A stretch of 33,235 nt of DNA, from IMG/VR virus record IMGVR_UViG_3300042515_001404, positions 1-33,235 of that record; one strand, 5' to 3'. This document shows, one piece after another, positions 16,166 through 23,555 of this stretch. The position numbers and the translations under genes are program-made. Under the pieces are notes generated by a model. That model saw nothing but the letters and a program-made list of their open reading frames with translations. It had not been told where the DNA came from and searched no databases. Source of the stretch: a virus. Positions within the stretch are counted from its first letter, which is position 1, and every line of letters begins with the position of its first letter.

Positions 16166-16918
16166 TTAGCCCTCTACTTCTGATGCTGGATAAACTTCTC
16201 CACGTGGAGTTATTCTTAAACCTTTATTTCTATAGTCTTCCCATTCAATGGCTTCATCTGCCTGCATTGCTCTAACTTTAGCAAGCTCTTCAGCCCAGGC
16301 ATCTCTAACCTCTTGTGGGTAGTCACTCTCTTCTCTGTCATCCCAGAATGAGCCAAGTGTGTACCTGATTGATTTCTTAACTGTAGTAACTTCGTGCATA
16401 TTGTGGAATCCTCCAGCAAAAGTGACTAAGGTTCCAGTTTTCGGAACAATTGTAAGCCCATGCTTAAAGTTTAAAACTCCATCTTCAAAGTCATCATTTA
16501 AATAAAGAAATGTTGCATATCTGCTTCTAGTAAATGCTCCTGAAACTCCATCATTAGATGTATTGTCAGAATGCATATTGGCAAAAGCTCCTGGGGCCCA
16601 TCTTTGAGAATGCCAGCTAATTTGTGACATTTGTGCAGGATCTTTTCCAGCCATATCTGCTGTAACGTCAACTACTCTTTGTTTTAGAACTTGAAAAAAA
16701 TCTCCTGGGAGCCCATTAGCAATTGTATCTGGATCATTTAGCTCTGGAGTTCCTGATGAGTATGACTCATAGAATGAAATTGGCATCCATCTTAATTGAT
16801 CTTTTTCCATTTTAATTGCCAAAACTTTAATTATTGCTTGACATTCTTCTGGAGTAAGAAAGTTTTCATACTCAACTATATCCTCTTTATGTCTTTTAAC
16901 AATCATATTTCTTTCCAT
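16166..16918 (-). CDS. Fe(II)/2-oxoglutarate dioxygenase (P4H type), enzyme 4
   Basis: A 250-residue 2OG-Fe(II) oxygenase. It has His116-x-Asp118 (NMHSDNTS), the hallmark TFLYLNDDFEDGVLNFKHG (the second Gly of the usual EGG is missing: EDG), His175 (NMHEV) and Arg185 at +10. A C-terminal extension (DYPQEVRDAWAEELAKVRAM, then ITPRGEVYP) forms a likely helix plus strand. The ATG has GGAG 11-14 nt upstream and overlaps the upstream stop by 1 nt. It ends 1 nt before the next dioxygenase start. Catalytically complete as far as can be seen. Confidence 0.85.
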   Translation of the reverse strand: MERNMIVKRHKEDIVEYENFLTPEECQAIIKVLAIKMEKDQLRWMPISFYESYSSGTPELNDPDTIANGLPGDFFQVLKQRVVDVTADMAGKDPAQMSQISWHSQRWAPGAFANMHSDNTSNDGVSGAFTRSRYATFLYLNDDFEDGVLNFKHGLTIVPKTGTLVTFAGGFHNMHEVTTVKKSIRYTLGSFWDDREESDYPQEVRDAWAEELAKVRAMQADEAIEWEDYRNKGLRITPRGEVYPASEVEG

Positions 16919-17736
16919 TAGTACATTTCTCCATCTTCTGTTGGATTGTAAACCTCATACGGAACCTGAACTCCATCTTTAAAATAAATCATATTTCTTT
17001 TGTTTTCGTAATTAGTTCTTTCCATTTCCATCTTAGCCCATCTAAATGCACCAAATTTTCTTTGGTTGGCAAGCCACTCCTCTGTTCCGTTATGAGGAAC
17101 CATTATAAAGTTTCTTACAAAAAACTTCTCATTGGTGTTAATTGTTTTAACGCCATGGTAGTATGGCTCAGTAGAAGGGAATACTAAAATATCTCCTGCA
17201 GCTGGCTTATGGTTTATAAACTTGCCGTCTACGTAAAATTCTATGTCTCCGCCGTCATAATCATCATTGATATACATAGTACATGTAAGGTAAAATTTGC
17301 TTCCAGGCATATCTTTTTCTGAAGTAATATGGTCTGTATGATACTGCATTGTCATCTTATTTGATAGAGTATCTATTTTAGCGTTATACTTTGAGTAAGA
17401 ACATCCACTAAAATGCCAGCCTTCTGGAAGATCAACACCATGTCTTTCTACATAGTCTAAAAGAACTTTATTATAAGCTGCCTCTACTTCTTCAACAAAC
17501 TTTTTCTCTTTGATAAACATTTCGTCAGACAAAACTTCTGTAGAAACTTCTCGCATGTCTTTCTTTTGTGTGTATGTGCCAAAATGTGCCCAAGGATCCC
17601 ACGTCTTCAAAAAGTACTTCCCATCTGATGTTTTTTCAGACTCATTCATTGTTTGATACAGTTCTTGTGGATTAGATAGAACGTTTCTGTAGACATCAAT
17701 TTTAGGATGTAGCTCTATGTACTCTAAATTACTCAT
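16918..17736 (-). CDS. Fe(II)/2-oxoglutarate dioxygenase (P4H type), enzyme 3
   Basis: A 272-residue 2OG-Fe(II) oxygenase. The core has His133-x-Asp135 (YHTDHIT), the hallmark TMYINDDYDGGDIEFYVDGK, His194 (YYHGV) and Lys204 at the +10 position for 2-oxoglutarate. A C-terminal extension of about 60 residues, rich in charged and aromatic residues (RWAKMEMERTNYENKRN), is absent from enzymes 1, 2 and 5. I chose the ATG at 17736, which has AGGAG 10 nt upstream and overlaps the previous stop as ATGA. A TTG at 17772 would add 12 residues but is less likely. The stop overlaps the next start by 1 nt. Substrate unknown. Confidence 0.85.
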   Translation of the reverse strand: MSNLEYIELHPKIDVYRNVLSNPQELYQTMNESEKTSDGKYFLKTWDPWAHFGTYTQKKDMREVSTEVLSDEMFIKEKKFVEEVEAAYNKVLLDYVERHGVDLPEGWHFSGCSYSKYNAKIDTLSNKMTMQYHTDHITSEKDMPGSKFYLTCTMYINDDYDGGDIEFYVDGKFINHKPAAGDILVFPSTEPYYHGVKTINTNEKFFVRNFIMVPHNGTEEWLANQRKFGAFRWAKMEMERTNYENKRNMIYFKDGVQVPYEVYNPTEDGEMY

Positions 17737-18407
17737 GGCTGTTTTTCTCCTGTATGTTTTCTTATCGTCCAAAAAAATGGCGAAGTAAATCTATTTCCAG
17801 ATTTTACTGGTCTTACCCCGTGAGTATAATTCATATCTCCTGGGAAAAAATATGCTGCTCCAGCAACAGGCTGGAACTCAATTCCATGTTGTGGGAAGTA
17901 AAGCTCTCCACCTTCATAATCATCGTTAAAGTAAAACAGTCCAGCTAAATCGTACCATGGGAAATTATTTGGTCTACCTTTTTCTGGGCCAGAGTGAAAT
18001 TCTTTGTCTGCATGAGGCTCTTGTCTTGCACCTACTGGCCAGCGAACAATAGCTGGACCAGTTTCTTGTGCATCTACGCTAAAAAATTTATCTACTTCTA
18101 TTTTTAATCTTGCTATCATGCTATAGATTAAATCTAATATTTCTGGATCAGAAGCCATAAGAGATGCATAGGTACAAACTCTATCTTCCCATACTGTGTG
18201 ATCATATAGCACAAGGCCGTCTGCATCTCTGCGTGTTTCAGTTATATCCCAAATTTTATTATTTTTTGCAAAGTCCATGAGTCTTTTTCTCTCATCTTCT
18301 GATAAGAAATTTCTTAGCTCTACAATGTTGTCTGAAGAGTTGCCAAAAAAACCAGAAGGTGTAATAGATTTAGGTGCATTGTTTTCCCAGTTATCTGCTA
18401 ATTTCAT
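17733..18407 (-). CDS. Fe(II)/2-oxoglutarate dioxygenase (P4H type), enzyme 2
   Basis: A 224-residue 2OG-Fe(II) oxygenase. Metal ligands are His132-x-Asp134 (EPHADKEF) and His196 (YTHGV); Arg206, ten residues on, should bind 2-oxoglutarate. The hallmark LFYFNDDYEGGELYFPQHG is present. I chose the ATG at 18407 because GGAG lies 6 nt upstream; an ATG at 18419 would add four residues but includes that GGAG in the coding part. The gene overlaps the DUF6065-like gene by 17 nt and the next dioxygenase by ATGA. The active site looks intact. Identity to its neighbours is limited outside the core, so these are old paralogs or separate acquisitions rather than a fresh duplication. Confidence 0.85.
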   Translation of the reverse strand: MKLADNWENNAPKSITPSGFFGNSSDNIVELRNFLSEDERKRLMDFAKNNKIWDITETRRDADGLVLYDHTVWEDRVCTYASLMASDPEILDLIYSMIARLKIEVDKFFSVDAQETGPAIVRWPVGARQEPHADKEFHSGPEKGRPNNFPWYDLAGLFYFNDDYEGGELYFPQHGIEFQPVAGAAYFFPGDMNYTHGVRPVKSGNRFTSPFFWTIRKHTGEKQP

Positions 18408-19137
18408 CTTTATCTCCATAATTAATTATATCATTGCTTACCTTAAGCCTTATTGATTTTACCTGGTGAGAGCCTATTTTTCTCTTTAAATGATCAACTG
18501 CATCCCTATAAAAATTTGACCAATCTCCAGAATTATTTAACCCTTTTATTGTTTCCCTGTATTCATTTGGGTCAAATACATCATTGTATGGATTTTGGGG
18601 AAATTTTGAAATATCCTGAAAAACCATTTCAGAATTATTTAATGAGCTTAAATCTATTGGTAGTACTGCTACTACTGGGGTTCCTGCCTTAATGGTTATT
18701 ACTTCATTTGGCTTTGTTATCATCCAGGCAATAGGGAGTGGGCCAGTAAAAAAAGAACTACTCATAATTGTAGTAAACGGAACTGCACCATCAATAAATA
18801 AATTTGGAACTGGCATTGAAAGCAAGCTTAAGTTTGTATCTGTTTTAAAAACTAATCCGCTATTAAAACTAATAGTTCCATTTGCTCTTCCAGAATATGC
18901 ATATTTTTGTCCAGACAATATTTTTACGTGATCTGGGCTGCTATCAGAAATTCCATCCCATATAAAAGATATGTCTTCTGGAAAAGATATTCCCCAGCCA
19001 AGCTGGTTACTTAAACTAACTGGAAAGCATTTGTATGCATGAGATTCAAATGTGTTGTCCATCCACTCTCTTTTTGCAGATAATGGCTCAAGTATACCAA
19101 GTCCTTCTTTAGTTATAAATACTTCTATTTTATCCAT
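18391..19137 (-). CDS. DUF6065-like protein
   Basis: A 248-residue protein that is not a recognisable dioxygenase: no H-x-D...H triad is in place. It begins with KREWMDNTFESHAYKCFPV, then NQLGWGISFPEDISFIWDG, followed by alternating beta strands and a final ITIKAGTPVVAVLPID. This order (R-x-W-M-D, A-Y-K/R-C-x-P, N-x-x-G-W, W-x-G, then x-x-G-x-P-x-x-x-x-P) is what I recall of DUF6065, a family of unknown function. It is wedged between two dioxygenase genes with overlaps on both sides, so it is surely co-expressed. A binding partner or a second step on the same substrate is conceivable, but the sequence does not tell. Confidence 0.6.
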   Translation of the reverse strand: MDKIEVFITKEGLGILEPLSAKREWMDNTFESHAYKCFPVSLSNQLGWGISFPEDISFIWDGISDSSPDHVKILSGQKYAYSGRANGTISFNSGLVFKTDTNLSLLSMPVPNLFIDGAVPFTTIMSSSFFTGPLPIAWMITKPNEVITIKAGTPVVAVLPIDLSSLNNSEMVFQDISKFPQNPYNDVFDPNEYRETIKGLNNSGDWSNFYRDAVDHLKRKIGSHQVKSIRLKVSNDIINYGDKDEISR

Positions 19138-19834
19138 TTTGGTTTTTGCCAGTTGACAAATCTTCTTCTACCCATTTTGACCTCATTTGCATAAACTCTT
19201 GTCTATGAGCATGGTCATTGTAATCTAACATGGTTACTATTGAAAATTTCATTCCAGATTCAACTGGCATGGCTCTATGTGAAAATAAATATGTAGATGG
19301 GAATATATATAGGTCTCCAGCTTTAGGCTTAATGTCTAAGTTTAATTTAGGAAAATATAGGTTCCCTCCCTCATAGTCATCGTTTACATAAGCTACAAGA
19401 GATACTGTGGCGCTGTATGAAAACCCATGATCAGCATGCTCTTGAAAATGCTGTCCTTTGCCATATCTAATACAATTCATTACTTCCCAGTAATTCATTT
19501 TTACGTTATACATATTACAATAATCTTCTACTGCTGGTAACTGATGCTGCTTTAAATCCTGCCATAAATCTGAAACCAATGATTGTGTTTTAGATTGTGG
19601 ATTAGATATTTCTCCTACCTTAATATCTTCACAATCTCTGTAAGATGGTCTTTTTTCGCTATAACCAACAAATCCAAATGTCCATTCATATCTAGACTCT
19701 TTGTCTTCAATTGCAGACTGACCTATTACATTTAACCTATTTATTACGTCAATTTCTTTTTTAATTACATCTCTATACACCCAAACTCCTGGGAAAAGCT
19801 GTTCTTTAGAAGAAAAATTATATATGTTATTCAT
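19130..19834 (-). CDS. Fe(II)/2-oxoglutarate dioxygenase (P4H type), enzyme 1
   Basis: A 234-residue oxygenase of the prolyl-4-hydroxylase superfamily. These enzymes couple oxidative decarboxylation of 2-oxoglutarate to hydroxylation of a protein or small molecule. The double-stranded beta-helix shows the full Fe(II) triad: His133-x-Asp135 (HADHGF) and His186 (FSHRA). Lys196, exactly ten residues after the distal His, takes the place that binds 2-oxoglutarate in P4H enzymes. The family hallmark VAYVNDDYEGGNLYFPKL lies between them. It is the first gene of the operon, apparently leaderless, and overlaps the next gene by 8 nt. The P4H-like core argues against DNA-repair AlkB or TET enzymes. Substrate unknown. 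Confidence 0.85.
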   Translation of the reverse strand: MNNIYNFSSKEQLFPGVWVYRDVIKKEIDVINRLNVIGQSAIEDKESRYEWTFGFVGYSEKRPSYRDCEDIKVGEISNPQSKTQSLVSDLWQDLKQHQLPAVEDYCNMYNVKMNYWEVMNCIRYGKGQHFQEHADHGFSYSATVSLVAYVNDDYEGGNLYFPKLNLDIKPKAGDLYIFPSTYLFSHRAMPVESGMKFSIVTMLDYNDHAHRQEFMQMRSKWVEEDLSTGKNQNG

Positions 19835-19841
19835 ACTATGA

Positions 19842-19871
19842 AGTATAGCATTTTTTAATTAGTAAAGTCAA
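19842..19871 (-). promoter_or_regulatory. Leaderless promoter of the dioxygenase operon
   Basis: Minus-strand TTGACT (19866-19871), an 18-nt spacer, and TATACT (19842-19847) preceded by TGC. The -10 ends 7 nt before the ATG at 19834 and there is no Shine-Dalgarno, so the transcript should start at or within a few nt of the start codon. The -35 overlaps the terminator stem by 2 nt. Confidence 0.6.
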
Positions 19872-19905
19872 TAAAGGACGGGAGATTTCTCTCCCGTCCT
19901 TTATT
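19870..19905 (-). terminator. Strong terminator after FFAPPG fibre
   Basis: A 16-bp perfect stem (19890-19905 with 19870-19885; GC core GGACGGGAGA) with a GAAA tetraloop on the minus strand. Its descending arm ends in CCTTTATT. It separates the fibre module from the dioxygenase operon. Confidence 0.8.
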
Positions 19906-19916
19906 TGTGTTTTATA

Positions 19917-20750
19917 TTAAACTGCAAAGACTCCTGGTGCTCCGAATCCTGGCGGTGAGAAGAATCCTGGCGGTGCGAAGAATGCTGGCGGTGCGAAGAA
20001 TCCTGGCGGTGCGAAGAATGCTGGCGGTGCGAAGAATCCTGGCGGTGCGAAGAATCCTGGCGGTGCGAAGAATCCTGGCGGTGCGAAGAAACTTGGCGGT
20101 GCGAAGAATGCTGGAGGGAAGAATGGTGGTGCAAAGAATGACGGTGCTAATGTCGTAACAGTATTTGTGTTATTTGATGCTGCTGATCTTCCATTAGCAT
20201 TATCTGCATAAACATTGTAGTACTGAGATGTACTAGCTGTATCTGATATTGATATAGATAAGTTAGTTGTATTTCCAGTTGTTCCATCATTACCTTGAAC
20301 AAAGTAGTTGGTTATTGGCTTTCCACCTGTTGCAGGTGCTCCCCAGCTAACCGTATTTGCATTAACTCCAGCAGTTGCAGATGCGCTTGTTGGTGCAGCT
20401 GGCTTTGTTGTTGCTGTTGCTGATGCTGAATTAGAATCTGCTGATGTTCCATAAAGGTCAACTGCTTTTACTGTATAAGAGTAAGAAGTTCCACCAACTA
20501 GTCCAGTATTAGAGAAGGTAGTAGTAGGAGCACTTACTGTTCCTACCTCTACTCCACTTCTAAATATTTTGTATTGAGTTGGTGCATTTCCTGTTGCTGG
20601 TGCTGTCCATGACAGATTAATCATTCCATCGTTAAAGTTTCGTTGGTTATTAACGCCGTTCAAATGATCTGCTGCGGTTAGCCCAGTTGGTGCATTTGGG
20701 CCAATGAAGTTGTCTTGAGCTGATGCTCTTCTGCCTATATTTTTTGACAT
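19917..20750 (-). CDS. Fn3 fibre with C-terminal FFAPPG repeats
   Basis: A 277-residue protein. A short N-terminus (MSKNIGRRASAQDNF) leads into two fibronectin type III domains, about residues 20-115 (LSWTAPATGNAPTQYKIFR ... YTVKAVDLYG) and 118-200 (VSWGAPATGGKPITNYFV). Residues 204-277 are almost only Phe, Ala, Pro and Gly: nine FFAPPG/FFAPPA-type hexapeptides followed by FGAPGVFAV. The end is nearly identical in protein and DNA to that of the 799-residue fibre at 25940. AGGAG precedes the ATG, and a strong terminator follows the stop. The PPG steps are the type of site used by prolyl 4-hydroxylases, and the dioxygenase operon begins 82 bp downstream. Probably an adhesion protein; the tail's function is unknown. 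Confidence 0.7.
   Translation of the reverse strand: MSKNIGRRASAQDNFIGPNAPTGLTAADHLNGVNNQRNFNDGMINLSWTAPATGNAPTQYKIFRSGVEVGTVSAPTTTFSNTGLVGGTSYSYTVKAVDLYGTSADSNSASATATTKPAAPTSASATAGVNANTVSWGAPATGGKPITNYFVQGNDGTTGNTTNLSISISDTASTSQYYNVYADNANGRSAASNNTNTVTTLAPSFFAPPFFPPAFFAPPSFFAPPGFFAPPGFFAPPGFFAPPAFFAPPGFFAPPAFFAPPGFFSPPGFGAPGVFAV
19951..20112 (-). repeat. Nine 18-bp tandem repeats (FFAPPG)
   Basis: Nine units of 18 bp, plus-strand form ggcggtgcgaagaatNct, each encoding one FFAPPx hexapeptide. Several copies are identical, which suggests recent copy-number change. Confidence 0.9.
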
Positions 20751-20770
20751 TTTATTCTCCTATTCCCCAA

Positions 20771-23062
20771 TTATGCTTTCAAGTCTCCAGCAAGTAACCA
20801 TGTATCTGTTGCTACCTTGGTTATTGTTGCTGATGAATATAATGCTCTTAGCTTTAGTCCTGGAGTTCTCAATATTGTAACTCCAGATGCTTCTGCAAAT
20901 ACTGCGTCTGCTCCAGCTGACTGGTAGAAGCTTATTGAAGTTCCTATTGGATAAGCTGTAGTTGCATTTGTAGGAACTGTAATTGTGTGTGCTCCAGAAA
21001 CTGGAATTAACTGATCTCTTAGCGCTAATCCACCTGTTGATAGATTGTATGCTCCAGCAATTGCTGTTCCAATTACAGTCCGTGAAGGAACGCCTTCCTT
21101 TGTCTGAGTTCCATCTGTAAACGCTACACCTGCTGCTGCAACCGTTACTGTTCCAGTAAATGTTGGTGAAGCAATTGGTGCTTTAGATGCAAGACTGGTA
21201 GTGACTGTTGTTGCAAAGTTTGCATCGTCACCTAGTGCTGCAGCAAGCTCATCAAGGGTGTTAAGGGCTGCTGGGGCTGCTGCAATTACTGCATTTACCT
21301 GAGCTGTTGCATCTGCAATTGCTTCTGACTTAGCAGTTGCTATTGCTGAAGCCTGTGCTGTGGATACTGGCTTTGATGCATCTGATGTATTATCAACATT
21401 TGCAAGGCCTACTGAAGACTTTGTAAGTGCTGCTACTGCATTTGCAACCTTTGTGTCTGCTGCTAATCCTGCTGCTGTAATTGCATCTGCTTCTGCAGTG
21501 TCTGCATAAGACTTTGTTGCAAGAAGTGCTGTATCTGCAATTCCATGAACATCAGTTGTATCTGATGCGTGATTTGAAAGAGCTGTTGCAGCTGATCCAA
21601 ACTGTGTTTGAATTGAAGATGTAACTCCATTTAGGTAAGTTATTTCTGTTGAATCAACATTACCTATGGTTGTTGACTCTGGCAAAACAACTAGACCTGC
21701 AAATGTTGGTCCACTTAGTGGTGCTTTGGCATCTAGTGCGTCTCCTAGTCCAGCAATCTTGGACTGTGCAATTTCTGCACCGTCAACAATTTTTGCATTT
21801 GTAATAGACTGAGCAGCAATCTTAGATTCTGTAACTGCATTGTTTGCAATTTTTGTTTCTGTTATGGCACCGTCTGCGATTTTACCATTAACTACTGCAT
21901 TGTCTTGAATTTTTTCGCTAGTTACTGAATCAACAGCTAACTTTACATCAGTTACAGAGCCAGTTGCAATTTTGTCAGTTGAGATAGAACTATCTGCAAC
22001 TTTATCGTTTGTTACTGAGTTGGTTGCCAATTTTTGTTCTGTTACAGAGCTATTTGCAATTTTTTGTGTTACCACAGCGTTTGCTGCAAGCTTTTCTTCT
22101 GTTACTCCTTGACTTTCAATTTTATCAGTTGTAACTGCACCGTTTGCAATTGAAGCAGATATAATTGATGAGACTGGAACATCAAGTGTTCCAGTAAATT
22201 CTGCGTTATTTATTGTTGCGCTAGATGTTGCTTCCAATCTTCCAAGGGCTAGTGTGTCTAAGGATCCTTGAGCAAAATTAACTACAGTGGTTGGAGTATC
22301 TGTAACTCCTTTGAAAAGCTTCCACTTGTCTGCTGATGCATCACGAACTAGTCCAGTGTGGTTTGCTACTCCAGTGTTATGGTTAGCAACAAATCCTAAG
22401 TCTAAAATGTTTGTTGTATTGTCTTTTCCAATTGATAGAAGTGCATCTTCAAAAGCAACATTTTGGGTATCAATAGTTGTGGTTGTTCCGCTTACAATTA
22501 AGCTACCATTAATAACTACGTTTTGAGCTGTTAGATCTCCCTCTGTTGAAATATGTGTTGTTAGGCCTGTTAGTTTTAGTTGAGCTTCTGGAACTTTAAC
22601 GTTTCCATCAAGTGAAGCAACTCCGTTTGCTATGCCTCTGTCACCTGTCTCTAGGTATCCTGACAATGAGCTATTTACTCCATTTACAGCAGCATCTGTG
22701 TAACCTTCTGCTGCTGAAATAGCTGCTTCTCTAGCTGCTGATGCTTCTGATGTTGCAAACGCTTTTGTAGAAATAACATTTGTATCTACAGTTATTGTTA
22801 TTGTGTTTGATCCATCATTATAGGTCTTTGTAAGACCTGCTCCCATTGAAAGAGCCTGATCTATAGCATCTTGTGAAATTTCACCAATTGCTGCTGTGTC
22901 GGCTGCTGCATATGAAAGAGCGGTCCATGTAGATGAACCATTACCGAATTTAAATTTATTAGTGTTTGTTTCAACACCCATTTCACCTGCAGCTAATACT
23001 GGATTTGCTGCGGTCCATTCTGAAGATAAACCTCTACGTACTTGAATTCTTACTGTTGACAT
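20771..23062 (-). CDS. Long tail fibre with Mtd-like N-terminus and decapeptide repeats
   Basis: A 763-residue fibre. Residues 1-55 (VRIQVRRGLSSEWTAANPVL, GEMGVETNTNKFKFGNG) are the same N-terminal domain as in the fibre at 28349. Residues about 310-430 contain twelve consecutive 10-residue units of the form V-T-x-x-K-I-A-x-x-S/A, a beta-solenoid or trimeric shaft pattern. Later segments are shared with other fibres here (ALNTLDELAAALGDDANFAT, KAPIASPTFTGTVTV). The C-terminus is a beta domain rich in Thr/Ala. AGGGGTGG precedes the ATG, and an extended -10 lies 31 nt upstream. Probably the longest fibre of the virion; receptor unknown. Confidence 0.75.
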   Translation of the reverse strand: MSTVRIQVRRGLSSEWTAANPVLAAGEMGVETNTNKFKFGNGSSTWTALSYAAADTAAIGEISQDAIDQALSMGAGLTKTYNDGSNTITITVDTNVISTKAFATSEASAAREAAISAAEGYTDAAVNGVNSSLSGYLETGDRGIANGVASLDGNVKVPEAQLKLTGLTTHISTEGDLTAQNVVINGSLIVSGTTTTIDTQNVAFEDALLSIGKDNTTNILDLGFVANHNTGVANHTGLVRDASADKWKLFKGVTDTPTTVVNFAQGSLDTLALGRLEATSSATINNAEFTGTLDVPVSSIISASIANGAVTTDKIESQGVTEEKLAANAVVTQKIANSSVTEQKLATNSVTNDKVADSSISTDKIATGSVTDVKLAVDSVTSEKIQDNAVVNGKIADGAITETKIANNAVTESKIAAQSITNAKIVDGAEIAQSKIAGLGDALDAKAPLSGPTFAGLVVLPESTTIGNVDSTEITYLNGVTSSIQTQFGSAATALSNHASDTTDVHGIADTALLATKSYADTAEADAITAAGLAADTKVANAVAALTKSSVGLANVDNTSDASKPVSTAQASAIATAKSEAIADATAQVNAVIAAAPAALNTLDELAAALGDDANFATTVTTSLASKAPIASPTFTGTVTVAAAGVAFTDGTQTKEGVPSRTVIGTAIAGAYNLSTGGLALRDQLIPVSGAHTITVPTNATTAYPIGTSISFYQSAGADAVFAEASGVTILRTPGLKLRALYSSATITKVATDTWLLAGDLKA
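21776..22135 (-). repeat. Twelve 30-bp/10-residue repeats
   Basis: Twelve units in register, e.g. VTEEKLAANA, VTEQKLATNS, ISTDKIATGS, ITETKIANNA. The DNA has diverged while the amino-acid pattern (hydrophobic-Thr-x-x-Lys-Ile/Leu/Val) is kept, so the repeat is old and maintained by structure. Confidence 0.75.
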
Positions 23063-23092
23063 TATGCCACCCCTTTAATTTGATATATTGAA

Positions 23093-23101
23093 ATTATAGC
23101 A
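23093..23101 (-). promoter_or_regulatory. Extended -10 promoter for long fibre
   Basis: Minus-strand TGC TATAAT (in ATGCTATAAT), a perfect extended -10 in the 61-bp gap before the 763-residue fibre. The -35 region is poor (CTCAAG at 17 nt), which an extended -10 can tolerate. The same 10-mer occurs at 8013. Confidence 0.45.
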
Positions 23102-23123
23102 TTAAAACGATTATACTTGAGCA

Positions 23124-23486
23124 TCATGCTACTAACGCTCCTGAATCAAAAGTTATTCCGAATTCAGATGTTGATGGCTCTCCGCCAGATATGAACTTGT
23201 TTGTTCCTGTTGGAGTTACACCGTTTGCCTGAATTATATATGTTGGTTGACCATCGTAATCAATAGCCAATCCTACGTCCATAAATGTAAGCATGTTAGC
23301 TTCATTTGGAATCTCTGAATATAAAGCAATAGGCTGCCAAGTTCCATCTATCTGAACCTTGAGCCTATTTGTTGTTGTATCAAAAGATATTGGGGCTGAC
23401 CCTAAAACTATGTCTGTGTCAAACGTCGCAGTGCCTGCTACATTTAACCCGTTCTTTACTCTAAAATTTTTATTTACTGTTGCCAT
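23124..23486 (-). CDS. Short tail fibre protein
   Basis: A 120-residue protein. The N-terminal 20 residues (ATVNKNFRVKNGLNVAGTAT) repeat the opening of the Ala-rich fibre upstream, so the two probably dock to the same partner. The middle contains SFDTTTNRLKVQIDGTWQPI, the 'label-and-value' strand module common in environmental phage fibres. The rest is beta-rich with a Gly/Ser loop (FISGGEPSTSEFG). No Shine-Dalgarno is visible near the ATG at 23486 and I see no convincing leaderless promoter; translation may depend on the upstream gene. Function is inferred from paralogy. Confidence 0.55.
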   Translation of the reverse strand: MATVNKNFRVKNGLNVAGTATFDTDIVLGSAPISFDTTTNRLKVQIDGTWQPIALYSEIPNEANMLTFMDVGLAIDYDGQPTYIIQANGVTPTGTNKFISGGEPSTSEFGITFDSGALVA

Positions 23487-23516
23487 TTAAGTTCACATAT
23501 CCCCTAATTGTTATTG

Positions 23517-23541
23517 TGGGGGATTTTTAAGGAATCCCCCA
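23517..23541 (-). terminator. Hairpin after Ala-rich fibre
   Basis: A 9-bp stem (TGGGGGATT / AATCCCCCA) with a 7-nt loop, just past the stop at 23556. On the minus strand no clear U-tract follows (ACAATAAC), so this may be a weak terminator or a 3'-end stabiliser. Confidence 0.4.
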
Positions 23542-23555
23542 AAACCTTTATTTAA

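Noticed and set aside
17737-17772. TTG start at 17772 for dioxygenase 3
   Set aside because: The ATG at 17736 has AGGAG upstream and an ATGA overlap with the preceding stop.
19951-20112. Short tandem repeats that could suggest a CRISPR array
   Set aside because: Units are 18 bp, contiguous, without spacers, and in frame with a protein repeat.
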